Below are positions 19,311-28,080 of a DNA stretch of 64,000 nucleotides, in pieces. Each line of letters begins with the position of its first letter. The first letter of the stretch is position 1. The DNA is from Collinsella sp. Lineage in GTDB: Bacteria; Actinomycetota; Coriobacteriia; Coriobacteriales; Coriobacteriaceae. The notes beneath the pieces were generated by a model. That model was not told the origin of the DNA. It did no database searches and saw only the letters and a list, made by a program, of their open reading frames with translations. The position numbers were made by a program, and so were the translations under genes. The DNA lies in the NCBI GenBank assembly GCA_019414345.1, contig DXMF01000010.1, positions 1-64,000 of the forward strand, read 5' to 3'.

Positions 19311-19370
19311 TAATGAGTATCCGTACTCATATACCAGTTGGTCCTACCGACAAAAGAAAGGGGAGAGAAC

Positions 19371-20327
19371 GTGAACAACTTGCTACGTTTGATTGGAAGG
19401 CGTCTTGTGGCGCTGCCGATCATGGCATTGGGCGTCACCGTCCTGGTGTTCTTCCTTATGTCGTTCTCCAAGACCGACCCCGCCTACACGGCGTTGGGTG
19501 ACGGTGCCTCGCCCGAGGCGGTTGCCGAGTACCATGAGAAGTATGGTCTGGACGACCCCTGGCCCGTGCGCTACGTGCGCTATATGGGCGATTTGATCCA
19601 TGGCGACATGGGCACCTATGGTGCTGCTCGCAACTCCGTTGCCAAGCGCATCTCCACGGCCCTGCCCGTCACGATGCAGCTGACCTTTATCGGTCTTGCT
19701 ATCGGTGCGGTCGTTTCGTTTTTGCTCGGCGTCATCGCGGCACTGTATCGCGACAAATGGCCGGACCAAGTGATCCGCGTCTTTTCCATCGCCGGCTTGG
19801 CAACCCCGTCGTTCTGGCTTGCCGTTCTGTTGATCCTGCTGTTCTCTTCCTACCTTAAGGTGCTCCCGGCATCGGGTGCTCTGCCTCACTTCACCACGAA
19901 TCCGGTTGGCTATCTGGGACGTATGATCATGCCCGCCATCGCCTTGGCATTTCCGCTGACGGGCCAGATGACTCGTATCGTGCGTACCGCCATGGTCGAG
20001 GAGCTCGACAAGGATTATGTCCGTATGGCTCGCGGCGCCGGCGTTCCCGAGAAGGTCGTCGTCGGCATCAACGTTCTTCGCAATGCGCTGATCACCCCGG
20101 TCACCACCCTCGGTCTTAAGATCGGTTACCTCATGGGCGGCGCTGTCGTCATCGAGGTTATCTTCAACCTCCCCGGCATGGGCACCGCGATTCTGCAGGG
20201 CGTTCAGGGCAACGAGGCGAACCTGGTTCAGGGCGTCGTTATCGTCGTTGCTCTTGCCTTCATCATCATCAACATCGTGGTTGACATGCTCTACCTGCTC
20301 ATCAACCCGCGCATCAGGACGGTGTAG
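19371..20327 (+). CDS. ABC transporter permease, DppB/SatB-like
   Basis: Inner-membrane permease of the peptide/nickel class, 318 residues with six hydrophobic helices. The N-terminal RRLVALPIMALGVTVLVFFLM and the region after DPAYTALGDGASPEA are typical of DppB proteins. The EAA-like loop is KDYVRMARGAGVPEKVVVGINVLRNAL. The start is GTG, with AAAGGGGAG about 6 bases upstream; an in-frame extension upstream lacks a ribosome site. It is 3 bases from the permease-ATPase fusion. Confidence 0.87.
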   Translation: MNNLLRLIGRRLVALPIMALGVTVLVFFLMSFSKTDPAYTALGDGASPEAVAEYHEKYGLDDPWPVRYVRYMGDLIHGDMGTYGAARNSVAKRISTALPVTMQLTFIGLAIGAVVSFLLGVIAALYRDKWPDQVIRVFSIAGLATPSFWLAVLLILLFSSYLKVLPASGALPHFTTNPVGYLGRMIMPAIALAFPLTGQMTRIVRTAMVEELDKDYVRMARGAGVPEKVVVGINVLRNALITPVTTLGLKIGYLMGGAVVIEVIFNLPGMGTAILQGVQGNEANLVQGVVIVVALAFIIINIVVDMLYLLINPRIRTV

Positions 20328-20330
20328 ATT

Positions 20331-22346
20331 ATGGTAAAGATTCGAGAGAAGCAAACCGAGCAGCTCGAGAAGGCTGCCTCCAAGGGGCTCAAGCTCGGTG
20401 GCTGGAAGAAGATGACGCTGTCTTCTAAGATTGCCGCCGTCGTGCTGGTGCTGGTCGCCCTGACTGCGATCCTGGCGCCCCTTCTTGCCCCCTATAGCCC
20501 GGTCGAGATCTTTACGGCTCGCCAGGCTCCCGGCAACGGATTTATCTTCGGTACCGACGATAAGGGTCGCGACATTCTGTCGCGTATGCTCTACGGTGGT
20601 CGTTACTCGCTGATTATCGGCTTTGGCGCCACTGCCATGGCTCTGGTCTGCGGCTCGGTCGTGGGCGCCCTTGCAGCGGTTTCGCGCAAGGCCGTCTCCG
20701 AGACGATCATGCGTATCCTGGACATCATCATGTCCATCCCGGGCATCGCCCTCGCGGCCGTCTTCGTCTCCATCCTGGGCAACTCCGTGCCGTCGATTAT
20801 CTTCGCCATCGGCTTTATGTACACTCCGCAGATTGCCCGTATCGTGCGCGCCAACATCGTGTCCGAGTACGGCGAGGACTATGTCCGCGCGGTCATCGTT
20901 TCCGGCGCCAAGGCTCCGTGGATTTTGATCAAGCATGTTCTGCGTAACTGCATCGCCCCGATCATGGTCTTCACCGTTACCCTGGTCGCCGACGCCATCA
21001 TCTTCGAGGCCTCGCTGACCTTCATCGGCGCTGGTATCCAGGAGCCCACCGCTACCTGGGGCAACATCCTCGCCGACGCCCGCGGCGGCGTGCTCGCCGG
21101 CCGTTGGTGGCAGGCGCTGTTCCCGGGCCTGGCCATCATGATCACCTGCCTGGCGCTCAACATCCTCTCCGAGGGCATTACCGACGCCATGGCCGCTGCT
21201 CCCTCCGCCGCCCTGGATCCTACCGATTCCTCCAAGCGTCGCGAGGCCGACCTGCTGGTCTCCGACCCCGTTCGCGCCTACAAGGAGCAGGCCCAGTCCC
21301 TCTCCGCTCGCCTTGGCGCCCTGCGCGATGTCGAGCTCAAGCGTGACGATCGCCACGTGCCCGACGAGTCTGTCGAACCGATTCTCTCGGTCCGTGACTT
21401 CTGCATTCAGTTTGAGCATCACGGTGATATCAACGTCGTCGACCATGTCAACTTTGACGTTCGTCCTGGTCAGACCATGGGCCTGGTGGGCGAGTCCGGT
21501 TGCGGTAAGTCCATCACCACGCTGGCCATCATGGGCCTGACCGATGAGGACGAGCACCTTTCCGGCGAGGTCCTCTGGGAGGGCCGCGACCTGCTCAAGA
21601 TGAGCAAGAAGGAGTGGTTCGGCCTGCGTGGTACCGATATCGCTATGGTCTATCAGGACGCCCTGTCCTCGCTCAACCCCTCCATGCTCATCTCTGCCCA
21701 GATGAAGCAGCTCACCAAGCGCGGCGGAACCCGCAGCGCCGAGGAGCTCCTGGAGCTCGTCGGCCTCGATCCCAAGCGCACGCTCGAGAGCTATCCGCAC
21801 GAGCTTTCCGGCGGCCAGCGTCAGCGTGTCCTGATCGCTATGGCCCTTACCCGCGACCCCAAGCTGGTCATCTGCGACGAGCCCACGACCGCTCTGGACG
21901 TTACCGTCCAGAAGCAGGTCATCAAGCTGCTCAACGATCTTCAGGCCAAGCTCGGCTTTGCCATGATCTTCGTTTCGCATGACCTGGCTCTGGTCGCCGA
22001 GGTCGCCCATAACATCACGGTTATGTACGCTGGCCAGGTTATCGAGCAGGCGCCCACCAAGGAGCTGCTCACTAACCCGATCCACGAGTACACCCGCGGT
22101 CTTCTGGGTTCCGTTCTGTCCATCGAGAGCGGTTCGGGCCGCCTGCACCAGGTGCCCGGCGCCGTTCCGAGCCCGCGCGATTTCCCCAAGGGCGATCGCT
22201 TCGCGCCCCGCTCGAGCCACCCGCGTATTGGCCTGGACACCCGTCCGGTCTTCAAGCGCGTGCCCGGCACCGAGCACTTCTATTCCGAGCTCCCCGACGA
22301 GGTGCTCAAGGCAAATGGTTTGACCCCTCACGCGGAGGTGATGTAG
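20331..22346 (+). CDS. Fused ABC permease-ATPase (DppC-DppD / SatC-like)
   Basis: One 671-residue protein carries both halves. Residues 1-285 are a DppC-type permease (GTDDKGRDILSRMLYGGRYS; EAA loop EDYVRAVIVSGAKAPWILIKH). A linker of about 60 residues follows. From about residue 350 there is a DppD-type ATPase with Walker A GESGCGKSITT, signature LSGGQRQRVLIAMAL, Walker B LVICDEPTTALD and the C-terminal peptide-transporter domain. The frame is open throughout, so this is a true fusion. The same fusion is reported for the SatC protein of the H. ducreyi sialic-acid importer (from memory), which supports the SatABCD assignment. Confidence 0.88.
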   Translation: MVKIREKQTEQLEKAASKGLKLGGWKKMTLSSKIAAVVLVLVALTAILAPLLAPYSPVEIFTARQAPGNGFIFGTDDKGRDILSRMLYGGRYSLIIGFGATAMALVCGSVVGALAAVSRKAVSETIMRILDIIMSIPGIALAAVFVSILGNSVPSIIFAIGFMYTPQIARIVRANIVSEYGEDYVRAVIVSGAKAPWILIKHVLRNCIAPIMVFTVTLVADAIIFEASLTFIGAGIQEPTATWGNILADARGGVLAGRWWQALFPGLAIMITCLALNILSEGITDAMAAAPSAALDPTDSSKRREADLLVSDPVRAYKEQAQSLSARLGALRDVELKRDDRHVPDESVEPILSVRDFCIQFEHHGDINVVDHVNFDVRPGQTMGLVGESGCGKSITTLAIMGLTDEDEHLSGEVLWEGRDLLKMSKKEWFGLRGTDIAMVYQDALSSLNPSMLISAQMKQLTKRGGTRSAEELLELVGLDPKRTLESYPHELSGGQRQRVLIAMALTRDPKLVICDEPTTALDVTVQKQVIKLLNDLQAKLGFAMIFVSHDLALVAEVAHNITVMYAGQVIEQAPTKELLTNPIHEYTRGLLGSVLSIESGSGRLHQVPGAVPSPRDFPKGDRFAPRSSHPRIGLDTRPVFKRVPGTEHFYSELPDEVLKANGLTPHAEVM

Positions 22347-23174
22347 ATGAGCGATACCGCAGTCAACGGCGTCGAGCCGATCATCTTCCTTGATGACGTC
22401 CACGTCACCTTTAGGACCCGTACCGGCTCGATTCTGCACCCCAACCTGGTTCACGCCGTCCAGGGTGTAACGATTAAGCTCATGCCCGGTCAGACGATCG
22501 GCATCGTCGGCGAGTCCGGTTGCGGTAAGTCCACCACCGCTAACGTCATGTGCGGCCTGCAGGCCCCCACGAGCGGCAAGGTCTACTTTAAGGGCAAGGA
22601 CGTTACCAAACGTACCGCCGAGGACCGTCGCCACATGGGTCGCGTCATCTCGGTCGTGTTCCAGAACCCGGCCACGGCGCTCAACCCCCGCATGGTCGTT
22701 CGCGAGCAGCTGCTCGACCCCATGCGCGTCCACAACCTGGGTACCGAGGCCGAGCAGGAGAAGCGCGTCAAGGAACTCTTGGAGCTCACCGGTCTGCCCA
22801 GCTCCGCTGCCGAGGTTCTTCCCGGCCAGCTTTCGGGCGGCCAGCGTCAGCGCGTCGCAATTGCCCGTGCCCTGTCGCTGAACCCCGATGCCATCATCGC
22901 CGACGAGCCCACCTCGGCTCTGGACGTTTCGGTCCGCGCGCAGATTCTGAACCTGCTGACCGACCTTAAGAAGGAGCTCGGCCTGGCCATGGTGTTCATC
23001 AGCCATGACATCCAGACGGTCCGCTATATCTCTGACGACATCATCGTTATGAATGGCGGCAAGATCGTCGAGCAGGGCGAGGCCAAGCAGGTCTTCCAGC
23101 ACCCCCAGGACCCCTACACCAAGATGCTGCTCGGCGCTGCGCCGTCGCTGCTGCATCCCAAGCTCGGCGAGTAG
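22347..23174 (+). CDS. ABC transporter ATP-binding protein, DppF/SatD-like
   Basis: Second ATPase of the importer, 275 residues. Walker A is GESGCGKSTTAN, signature LSGGQRQRVAIARAL, Walker B IIADEPTSALD, followed by the H-loop VFISHDI. GGAGGTGAT lies just before the ATG, inside the end of the fused gene, so translation is coupled. It would pair with the ATPase half of the fusion to form the nucleotide-binding dimer. Confidence 0.88.
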   Translation: MSDTAVNGVEPIIFLDDVHVTFRTRTGSILHPNLVHAVQGVTIKLMPGQTIGIVGESGCGKSTTANVMCGLQAPTSGKVYFKGKDVTKRTAEDRRHMGRVISVVFQNPATALNPRMVVREQLLDPMRVHNLGTEAEQEKRVKELLELTGLPSSAAEVLPGQLSGGQRQRVAIARALSLNPDAIIADEPTSALDVSVRAQILNLLTDLKKELGLAMVFISHDIQTVRYISDDIIVMNGGKIVEQGEAKQVFQHPQDPYTKMLLGAAPSLLHPKLGE

Positions 23175-23254
23175 CCTCGCTTTCCCTCCCGTGCGCCCGG
23201 TTCCCTTGCCGGGCGCACCTCCGTTGCGATTTCGAAAGGTTGGGTTCACGAGCC

Positions 23255-24232
23255 ATGCCAAGTGCTCAGGAGCTACAACATCAATTTGGTGAATATCGAG
23301 GCGCCATGCCCCGTCCATCAGATTTCGATCTCTTTTGGAAGGATCGCATGGCCGAGGCCGACGCCGTCGGGCTTGACTATGCGATCGAGGCGGCATCGGT
23401 CGCCGATGCCGCGACCTGCCAGCTTTTCGACCTCTGGTATACCGGCATGTGTGGCGCGCGCCTGCATGCCAAGTACCTTAAACCCGTCTCGGACGAGCCC
23501 GTGCCATTGGTGCTTCAGTTCCATGGGTATCCGGGTGCTAGCCGCAGCTGGTTTGAGCAGGCGTCGTTTGCGGGCTTGGGCATGGCACTCATCGCCCTCG
23601 ACTGCCCCGGCCAAGGAGGTCCCTCCGAGGACATTGGTGGATTTGAGGGCACAACGGTTGCCGGTCATATCGTCGCCGGTATCGACGGCGACCCGGCCAA
23701 CCTCTACTATGTCCGCTTGCACCAAGATATTCGCATCCTGTGCCGCATCGTTCGCGAGCTCGAGGGCATCGATCTTGCGCGTGTGTTTGTGAACGGCGCG
23801 TCGCAGGGCGGCGGTTTGGGCATTGCGACCTGTGCGCTTAACAGCGAGCTTATCAATCGCGCCGCCATCCTCTATCCCTTCCTGTCAGATTTCCGCCTGG
23901 TCTGGGATTTGGATGCCGACGACATTGCCTACGAGGGCCTGCGCTATTGGTCTCGCTGGTTTGACGAGGACTCGACTCGTATTGACGAAGCCTATGCCAA
24001 GCTGGCGTACTTCGATTCCAAGAACTTTGCCCCTATGGTCAAATGCCCCGTGCTGTTTGGCACTGGCACAGCCGATATCGTCTGTCCGCCAGCGACGCAG
24101 TTTGCGGTCTATAACAACCTGACCTGCGAAAAGCGTCAGGAGTTCTTTGAAGGCTTTGGCCACGAGGAGATTCAGGATTTTGACGATTTGATCATTCCGT
24201 TTTTCTGCAAGGGAGGGGAGGCTCATGTCTAA
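23255..24232 (+). CDS. AXE1-family acetyl esterase (probable sialate or sugar O-deacetylase)
   Basis: Alpha/beta hydrolase of the acetyl-xylan esterase / cephalosporin-C deacetylase family, 325 residues. The full triad is visible: Ser183 in GASQGGG, Asp274 in GTADIVCPP and His303 in FGHEE. The N-terminal RPSDFDLFW and DCPGQGGPSED are family marks. No signal peptide is seen, so it acts in the cytosol. In the sialic-acid cluster a role in removing O-acetyl groups from imported sugars is inferred; an AXE1-type gene also occurs in the pneumococcal nan locus. The ATG is chosen for homology length, but its ribosome site (AAAGG, 15 bases away) is weak. Confidence 0.82.
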   Translation: MPSAQELQHQFGEYRGAMPRPSDFDLFWKDRMAEADAVGLDYAIEAASVADAATCQLFDLWYTGMCGARLHAKYLKPVSDEPVPLVLQFHGYPGASRSWFEQASFAGLGMALIALDCPGQGGPSEDIGGFEGTTVAGHIVAGIDGDPANLYYVRLHQDIRILCRIVRELEGIDLARVFVNGASQGGGLGIATCALNSELINRAAILYPFLSDFRLVWDLDADDIAYEGLRYWSRWFDEDSTRIDEAYAKLAYFDSKNFAPMVKCPVLFGTGTADIVCPPATQFAVYNNLTCEKRQEFFEGFGHEEIQDFDDLIIPFFCKGGEAHV

Positions 24233-25058
24233 GTGCGAGAGCAATGTTGACGAGCTGATTGTCCCCGGGCTCGTGGGAATTCCTGGAACGGTTTCGTCAA
24301 GGCTCGCAGAATATCGGGACTGGCGCGGTGATGTCCAAGCAGATGTTTCTGATTTAGAGACATGCGCTTCGAATCTTGAGATTCAAGGCCTGGCCATTAC
24401 GGCGATTGACTTTGTTAACCTCTGCGCTCGTTACTCGGAGGTCTCCTTTGAGCTCGGTGACGATGCGATTCACGCTCGTTTGATCGAGCCTGTCGGTCGT
24501 GCCCGAGTATCTGAGCGCGTGCCGTTGTGCCTGATGTTCCACGACATCGATCGGCCTGTGCGCGGCTGGCATCACATGACGAGATTTGCCGCCATGGGGT
24601 ATGCCGTTCTCGCGCTGGATGACGATGTTGCTGGTGCGGACGACCTGCGGCGGGGGATTGCTTCGCCCGCTTTTGTCGAGCGCGTCCGTTGGGGTTGCGC
24701 GCTGGCGAAGGTGGCGCGCAATCTTGATGGCATGGACCCCGACCGCATCTTTGCATGGGGCGAGGGCCTTGGCGGCGGAGTCGCGCTGGCGGTTTCTGCT
24801 CTGGACGAGTGGGGCCTCGCCTGCACGGCGGTTGCCAATCCGTTTCCTGGTGGCCTCGAGGCGCTGTCGTCTCGGGTGCGCGGATCGGTGCTCATGGGCA
24901 CATCGCTTATGGATACCGTGAGCGATCCCAAGGATCAGTTTGCCGTATTCAACGGTCTTGAGTGTGACCGGAGGCATATCATCTATGCAAAATACGCTCA
25001 CGAGCGCATCAATGCGTTCGAAAACGAAGTCGTCGACTTTTTTAACCAAACGTTCTAA
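24225..25058 (+). CDS. AXE1-like paralogue lacking the nucleophile (probable pseudoenzyme)
   Basis: A 277-residue shortened relative of the preceding esterase, overlapping it by 8 bases. C-terminal segments align (MGTSLMDTVSDPKDQFAVFN here; FGTGTADIVCPPATQFAVYN there), keeping Asp230 and His259. At the nucleophile elbow the sequence is WGEGLGGG instead of NGASQGGG, so the catalytic serine is glycine (codon GGC). About 40 residues of the lid region are missing as well. The frame is intact and well translated (GGGAGGGGAGG before ATG), so it is not a decayed gene. It may be a partner, a binding protein, or an enzyme with a different mechanism. Confidence 0.75.
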   Translation: MSKCESNVDELIVPGLVGIPGTVSSRLAEYRDWRGDVQADVSDLETCASNLEIQGLAITAIDFVNLCARYSEVSFELGDDAIHARLIEPVGRARVSERVPLCLMFHDIDRPVRGWHHMTRFAAMGYAVLALDDDVAGADDLRRGIASPAFVERVRWGCALAKVARNLDGMDPDRIFAWGEGLGGGVALAVSALDEWGLACTAVANPFPGGLEALSSRVRGSVLMGTSLMDTVSDPKDQFAVFNGLECDRRHIIYAKYAHERINAFENEVVDFFNQTF

Positions 25059-25144
25059 TCGTGTTCATTGGCCTAGACGGCCTGGACACTGCCAACAAGA
25101 GTGGGTGGCATAGGGCCGCCCGCCAGACAACTAAGGAGATTCTT

Positions 25145-26065
25145 GTGGCAACTCAGAAATTCACCGGCGTTATCCCTCCCGTCGTTGTTCCCGATACCGA
25201 AGATCACCAGCTCGACGTTGCCTCCTTTGAGCGCAGCATCAACCGCATGATCGATGCCGGCGTCGATGGCCTGTTCTTCTTGGGATCCTCGGGCGAGGTC
25301 GTCTTCTCCACCGACGAGCGCCGTCGCCAGATTATCGCCGAGGCCGTTCGTATCGTCGACCACCGTGTGCCTGTTCTGGTCGGCATCATCGATACCGAGA
25401 CCGAGCGCATGATCGAGCACGGCAAGGTCGCCCAGGAGCTGGGCGCCGATGCCCTCGTCGCCACCTGCCCGTTCTATGCCCTGCAGGGCATGACCGAGGT
25501 CGAGGAGCACTTCCGTATCCTGCACGAGGAGCTTGACCTGCCCATCTTCGCCTATGACATTCCCGTCTGCGTTCACACCAAGCTCCCCTGGAAGCTCCTT
25601 GCCAAGCTCGGCGCCGAGGGCGTCCTTGCTGGCGTCAAGGATTCCTCGGGTGATGACATCTCGTTCCGCTACCTCGTTCAGGAGAACGAGAAGAACGGCC
25701 ATCCGTTGAGCATTCTCACCGGTCACGAGGTTGTTGTCGACGGCGCCTACCTCGGTGGCGCCGACGGTTCCGTCCCGGGTCTCGCCAACGTTGAGCCCGA
25801 GGGCTACGTGCGTCAGTGGAAGGCCGCTCAGGCTGGTGACTGGGCTACCGTCAAGGCCGAGCAGGATCGCCTCAATGAGATTTCGCACATCTGGGATGTC
25901 ACCTCGGGCGTCCAGGGCTATGCCGGTGGCGTCGGCGCCTTCAAGACCGCTATGAACCTCATGGGCATCTTCGACAGCCCGACCATGCCGCGCCCGGTGA
26001 AGGCCATGACCGGCGAGAACGTCGAGGCGATTAAGAAGGTCCTCCAGGACAACGGTCTCCTGTAA
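25145..26065 (+). CDS. nanA: N-acetylneuraminate lyase / DapA-family aldolase
   Basis: Class I aldolase of the DHDPS/NAL superfamily, 306 residues, predicted to split N-acetylneuraminate into pyruvate and ManNAc. The barrel shows GSSGEVVFST (pyruvate-binding loop), Tyr137 in AYDIP and the Schiff-base Lys165 in GVKDSSGD. KDSSGD is more typical of DapA-like or other lyases than of classical NanA, so the sialic-acid assignment leans on neighbouring nanE and the ROK kinase. The start is GTG with AAGGAG about 6 bases upstream. A strong terminator follows. Confidence 0.75.
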   Translation: MATQKFTGVIPPVVVPDTEDHQLDVASFERSINRMIDAGVDGLFFLGSSGEVVFSTDERRRQIIAEAVRIVDHRVPVLVGIIDTETERMIEHGKVAQELGADALVATCPFYALQGMTEVEEHFRILHEELDLPIFAYDIPVCVHTKLPWKLLAKLGAEGVLAGVKDSSGDDISFRYLVQENEKNGHPLSILTGHEVVVDGAYLGGADGSVPGLANVEPEGYVRQWKAAQAGDWATVKAEQDRLNEISHIWDVTSGVQGYAGGVGAFKTAMNLMGIFDSPTMPRPVKAMTGENVEAIKKVLQDNGLL

Positions 26066-26095
26066 AGCTTCCCCAGGCACCCGATCTTGGGGCTC

Positions 26096-26138
26096 AAGTG
26101 GTCGGGCGTGACCCATTAGGTCAACGCCCGACCACTTT
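26096..26138 (+). terminator. Terminator after the lyase gene
   Basis: A perfect 14-bp stem (AAGTGGTCGGGCGT / ACGCCCGACCACTT) is topped by an inner GACC/GGTC stem and followed by a short T-run. It separates the transport-lyase genes from the ROK kinase gene. Confidence 0.8.
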
Positions 26139-26236
26139 CACCCCAACCTCGGGCACCTGGGAAACCTTTACTGAGTTGCGGCGATAACACCGCCTTCATT
26201 TCCTGTAGTTGTTTTTTATCTCCTAAGGAGAGCGAC

Positions 26237-27202
26237 ATGGAGAACAAGTACGTCTGCTCTGTCGATATCGGCGGAACTAAGATCGCGACTGCCATCATGG
26301 AGTACCCGGCTGACGGCAGCGTGCCCCATCCCGTTTTTGAGGCCGAGGTTCCCACCGAGGCCCAAGAGGGCGGCGAGGCCGTCTTCCAGCGTATCGAGGC
26401 GTCCATCAAGGCTGCTCTCGAGGCGAATCCCGATGTCGAGGTCCTTGGCGTCGGTATCGGTGCCGCCGGCGTTGTCGATCCCAAGACGGGCGCCATCGCG
26501 TATGCCAACGAGATCATGCCCGGCTGGTCCGGCGTTCAGTTGGGGCCGCGCCTGCGCGAGGACCTCGGTCTTCCCGTTGCCGTTGTAGGCGACGTGCAGG
26601 CTCATGCTCTGGGCGAGGCCCACTGGGGCGTCGGCAAGGGCAAGTTCTCCGTCTTGTGTCTTGGCATCGGTACGGGCATCGGCGGCGCATATGTCGAGAA
26701 CGGCCGCGTGATGCAGGGCTTCCATGGTGCTGCCGGTCATATGGGCCACATCGAGTGCTCGGCTGCCGCCGGTATTCCCTGCGCCTGCGGGCGTTCCGGC
26801 CATCTGGAGTCGGTTGCTTCGGGCACTTCCATTGGTCGTATGTACGATGAGCGCTTTGGTCGCGTCGACCCCAGCCGTCCTTCGGTCGGTCGCGATGTGA
26901 ACGACCTGTGCCGTGCGGGCGACGCAAAGGCGACCGAGGTCATCCATGACGCCGGCTTTGCGCTGGGGGCCAGCTTGGGCTCGCTCGCTAACATCCTGGA
27001 CCCTGAGGTCATCGTGCTTTCGGGCGGCGTGATTCACCAAGGTCCCGATTGGCGTTCGCAGACGTGGAAGGATTCGGTGCACGAGGGCTATGCCAGCCAG
27101 GCGCTCGATCCGCTTCAGGACACGCCGATCCTCATCGGTTCTCTGGAGGGCGATGCTCCGCTCATCGGTGCCGCCGAGCATCTTCTTGCTTCGTTGAAGT
27201 AA
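26237..27202 (+). CDS. nanK: ROK-family sugar kinase, probable N-acetylmannosamine kinase
   Basis: Phosphorylates ManNAc at O6 in sialic-acid breakdown, by context. The 321-residue ROK protein has the N-terminal phosphate loop (VDIGGTKIATAI), GIGTGIGGA, and the ROK metal motif. In that motif the expected CxCGxxGC reads CACGRSGH, so the third zinc cysteine is histidine. No helix-turn-helix precedes the kinase domain, which argues against a ROK repressor. AAGGAG precedes the ATG. Glucose or GlcNAc kinase activity cannot be excluded from sequence. Confidence 0.8.
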   Translation: MENKYVCSVDIGGTKIATAIMEYPADGSVPHPVFEAEVPTEAQEGGEAVFQRIEASIKAALEANPDVEVLGVGIGAAGVVDPKTGAIAYANEIMPGWSGVQLGPRLREDLGLPVAVVGDVQAHALGEAHWGVGKGKFSVLCLGIGTGIGGAYVENGRVMQGFHGAAGHMGHIECSAAAGIPCACGRSGHLESVASGTSIGRMYDERFGRVDPSRPSVGRDVNDLCRAGDAKATEVIHDAGFALGASLGSLANILDPEVIVLSGGVIHQGPDWRSQTWKDSVHEGYASQALDPLQDTPILIGSLEGDAPLIGAAEHLLASLK

Positions 27203-27219
27203 ACATAACTACCAAGTGT

Positions 27220-27317
27220 GCCTTCTGAGGTGCCGCAGATTGACGTGAAAGAGGAGCGAAGCGTACTTCGGTACGCGAGCGACGGTTTGAACGTCAAGGT
27301 GCGGCGTCTCAGAAGGC
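27220..27317. repeat. Long nested hairpin with symmetric internal loop (nanK-nanE gap)
   Basis: Almost the whole gap folds on itself. Helices are GCCTTCTGAG/CTCAGAAGGC, then GCCGCA/TGCGGC, then TTGACGT/ACGTCAA, separated by 2x2 mismatches. A 14x14 unpaired region follows (GAAAGAGGAGCGAA facing GAGCGACGGTTTGA). At the top is GCGTAC-TTCG-GTACGC, a UUCG-capped helix. The plan resembles the hairpins near tRNA-Leu and nrdG, but the internal-loop sequence differs. No T-run follows, so it is not a standard terminator. Confidence 0.7.
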
Positions 27318-27342
27318 TGTTTTGAGAAAGGTTGAGTCGAAC

Positions 27343-28029
27343 ATGACCGTTGATCCTTTGATCCAGTCCCTGAAGGGTAAGCTCGTCGTGAGCGTTCAGG
27401 CGTATATGGGCGAGCCGCTTCGTACGCCCGAGACCATGGCTCAAATGTCTCGAGCTTGTGAGCTCGGCGGCGCCGCCGCCATTCGCTGCCAGGGTCTTGC
27501 CGACATTGCCGCCATTAAGGGTCGCTGTGAGGTTCCCGTCATCGGCCTGTGGAAAGATGGGCACGAGGGCGTTTACATCACGCCGACGCTGCGTCACGCT
27601 CGCGCCTGCGTTGCTGCCGGTGCCGATATCGTGGCGATCGACGCCACCGATCGTCCGCGCCCCGATGGCAAGACGGTCGAGGATACTTTCCGCCCGCTGC
27701 ACGAGGAGGGTGTGCTCCTGATGGCGGATTGTGCCACCATCGAGGATATTCGTCGTGCTGTTGACATGGGCTTCGACCTGGTGTCCACCACGCTGTCTCA
27801 TGGTGTTGCCGCTATCGATTGCACCATGGCCGACGGTCCTGATCTGCCGCTCCTGCGCCAGGCGACTGAGGAATTCCCCGGCCTTCCTATCATTTGCGAG
27901 GGTCGCGTGCATACGCCCGAGGAGGCTCGCGCCGCGATCGATGCTGGCGCCTGGGCCGTTGTCGTCGGCACCGCCATCACGCACCCCACGAGTATTACGA
28001 GTTGGTTCAAGGCTGCACTTGAGGCGTAA
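27343..28029 (+). CDS. nanE: N-acetylmannosamine-6-phosphate 2-epimerase
   Basis: Converts ManNAc-6-phosphate to GlcNAc-6-phosphate, the step unique to sialic-acid catabolism. The 228-residue TIM barrel shows VSVQAYMGEPL, GGAAAIRCQG, PVIGLWKDGHEGVYITPT, IVAIDATDRPRPDG, LMADCATIEDIRRAVDMGFD and ICEGRVHTPEEARAAIDAGAWAVVVGTAITHP, all standard NanE blocks. The ATG is preferred over a TTG seven codons earlier; AAAGG lies 11 bases upstream. A terminator hairpin follows, ending the sialic-acid module. nagA and nagB, needed next, are not in the window. Confidence 0.93.
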   Translation: MTVDPLIQSLKGKLVVSVQAYMGEPLRTPETMAQMSRACELGGAAAIRCQGLADIAAIKGRCEVPVIGLWKDGHEGVYITPTLRHARACVAAGADIVAIDATDRPRPDGKTVEDTFRPLHEEGVLLMADCATIEDIRRAVDMGFDLVSTTLSHGVAAIDCTMADGPDLPLLRQATEEFPGLPIICEGRVHTPEEARAAIDAGAWAVVVGTAITHPTSITSWFKAALEA

Positions 28030-28080
28030 GACAGGCCTCGTATCCGCTCGGGGCGGTATACTCAATATAGGCAATTGACC

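Noticed and set aside
19383..23396. A very long open frame of over 1300 codons on the minus strand
   Set aside because: It runs antisense to four clear transporter genes and part of the esterase. Such frames arise from the strongly C/G-ending codons here; the translation is low-complexity, rich in Gly/Asp/Leu, and has no known motif.
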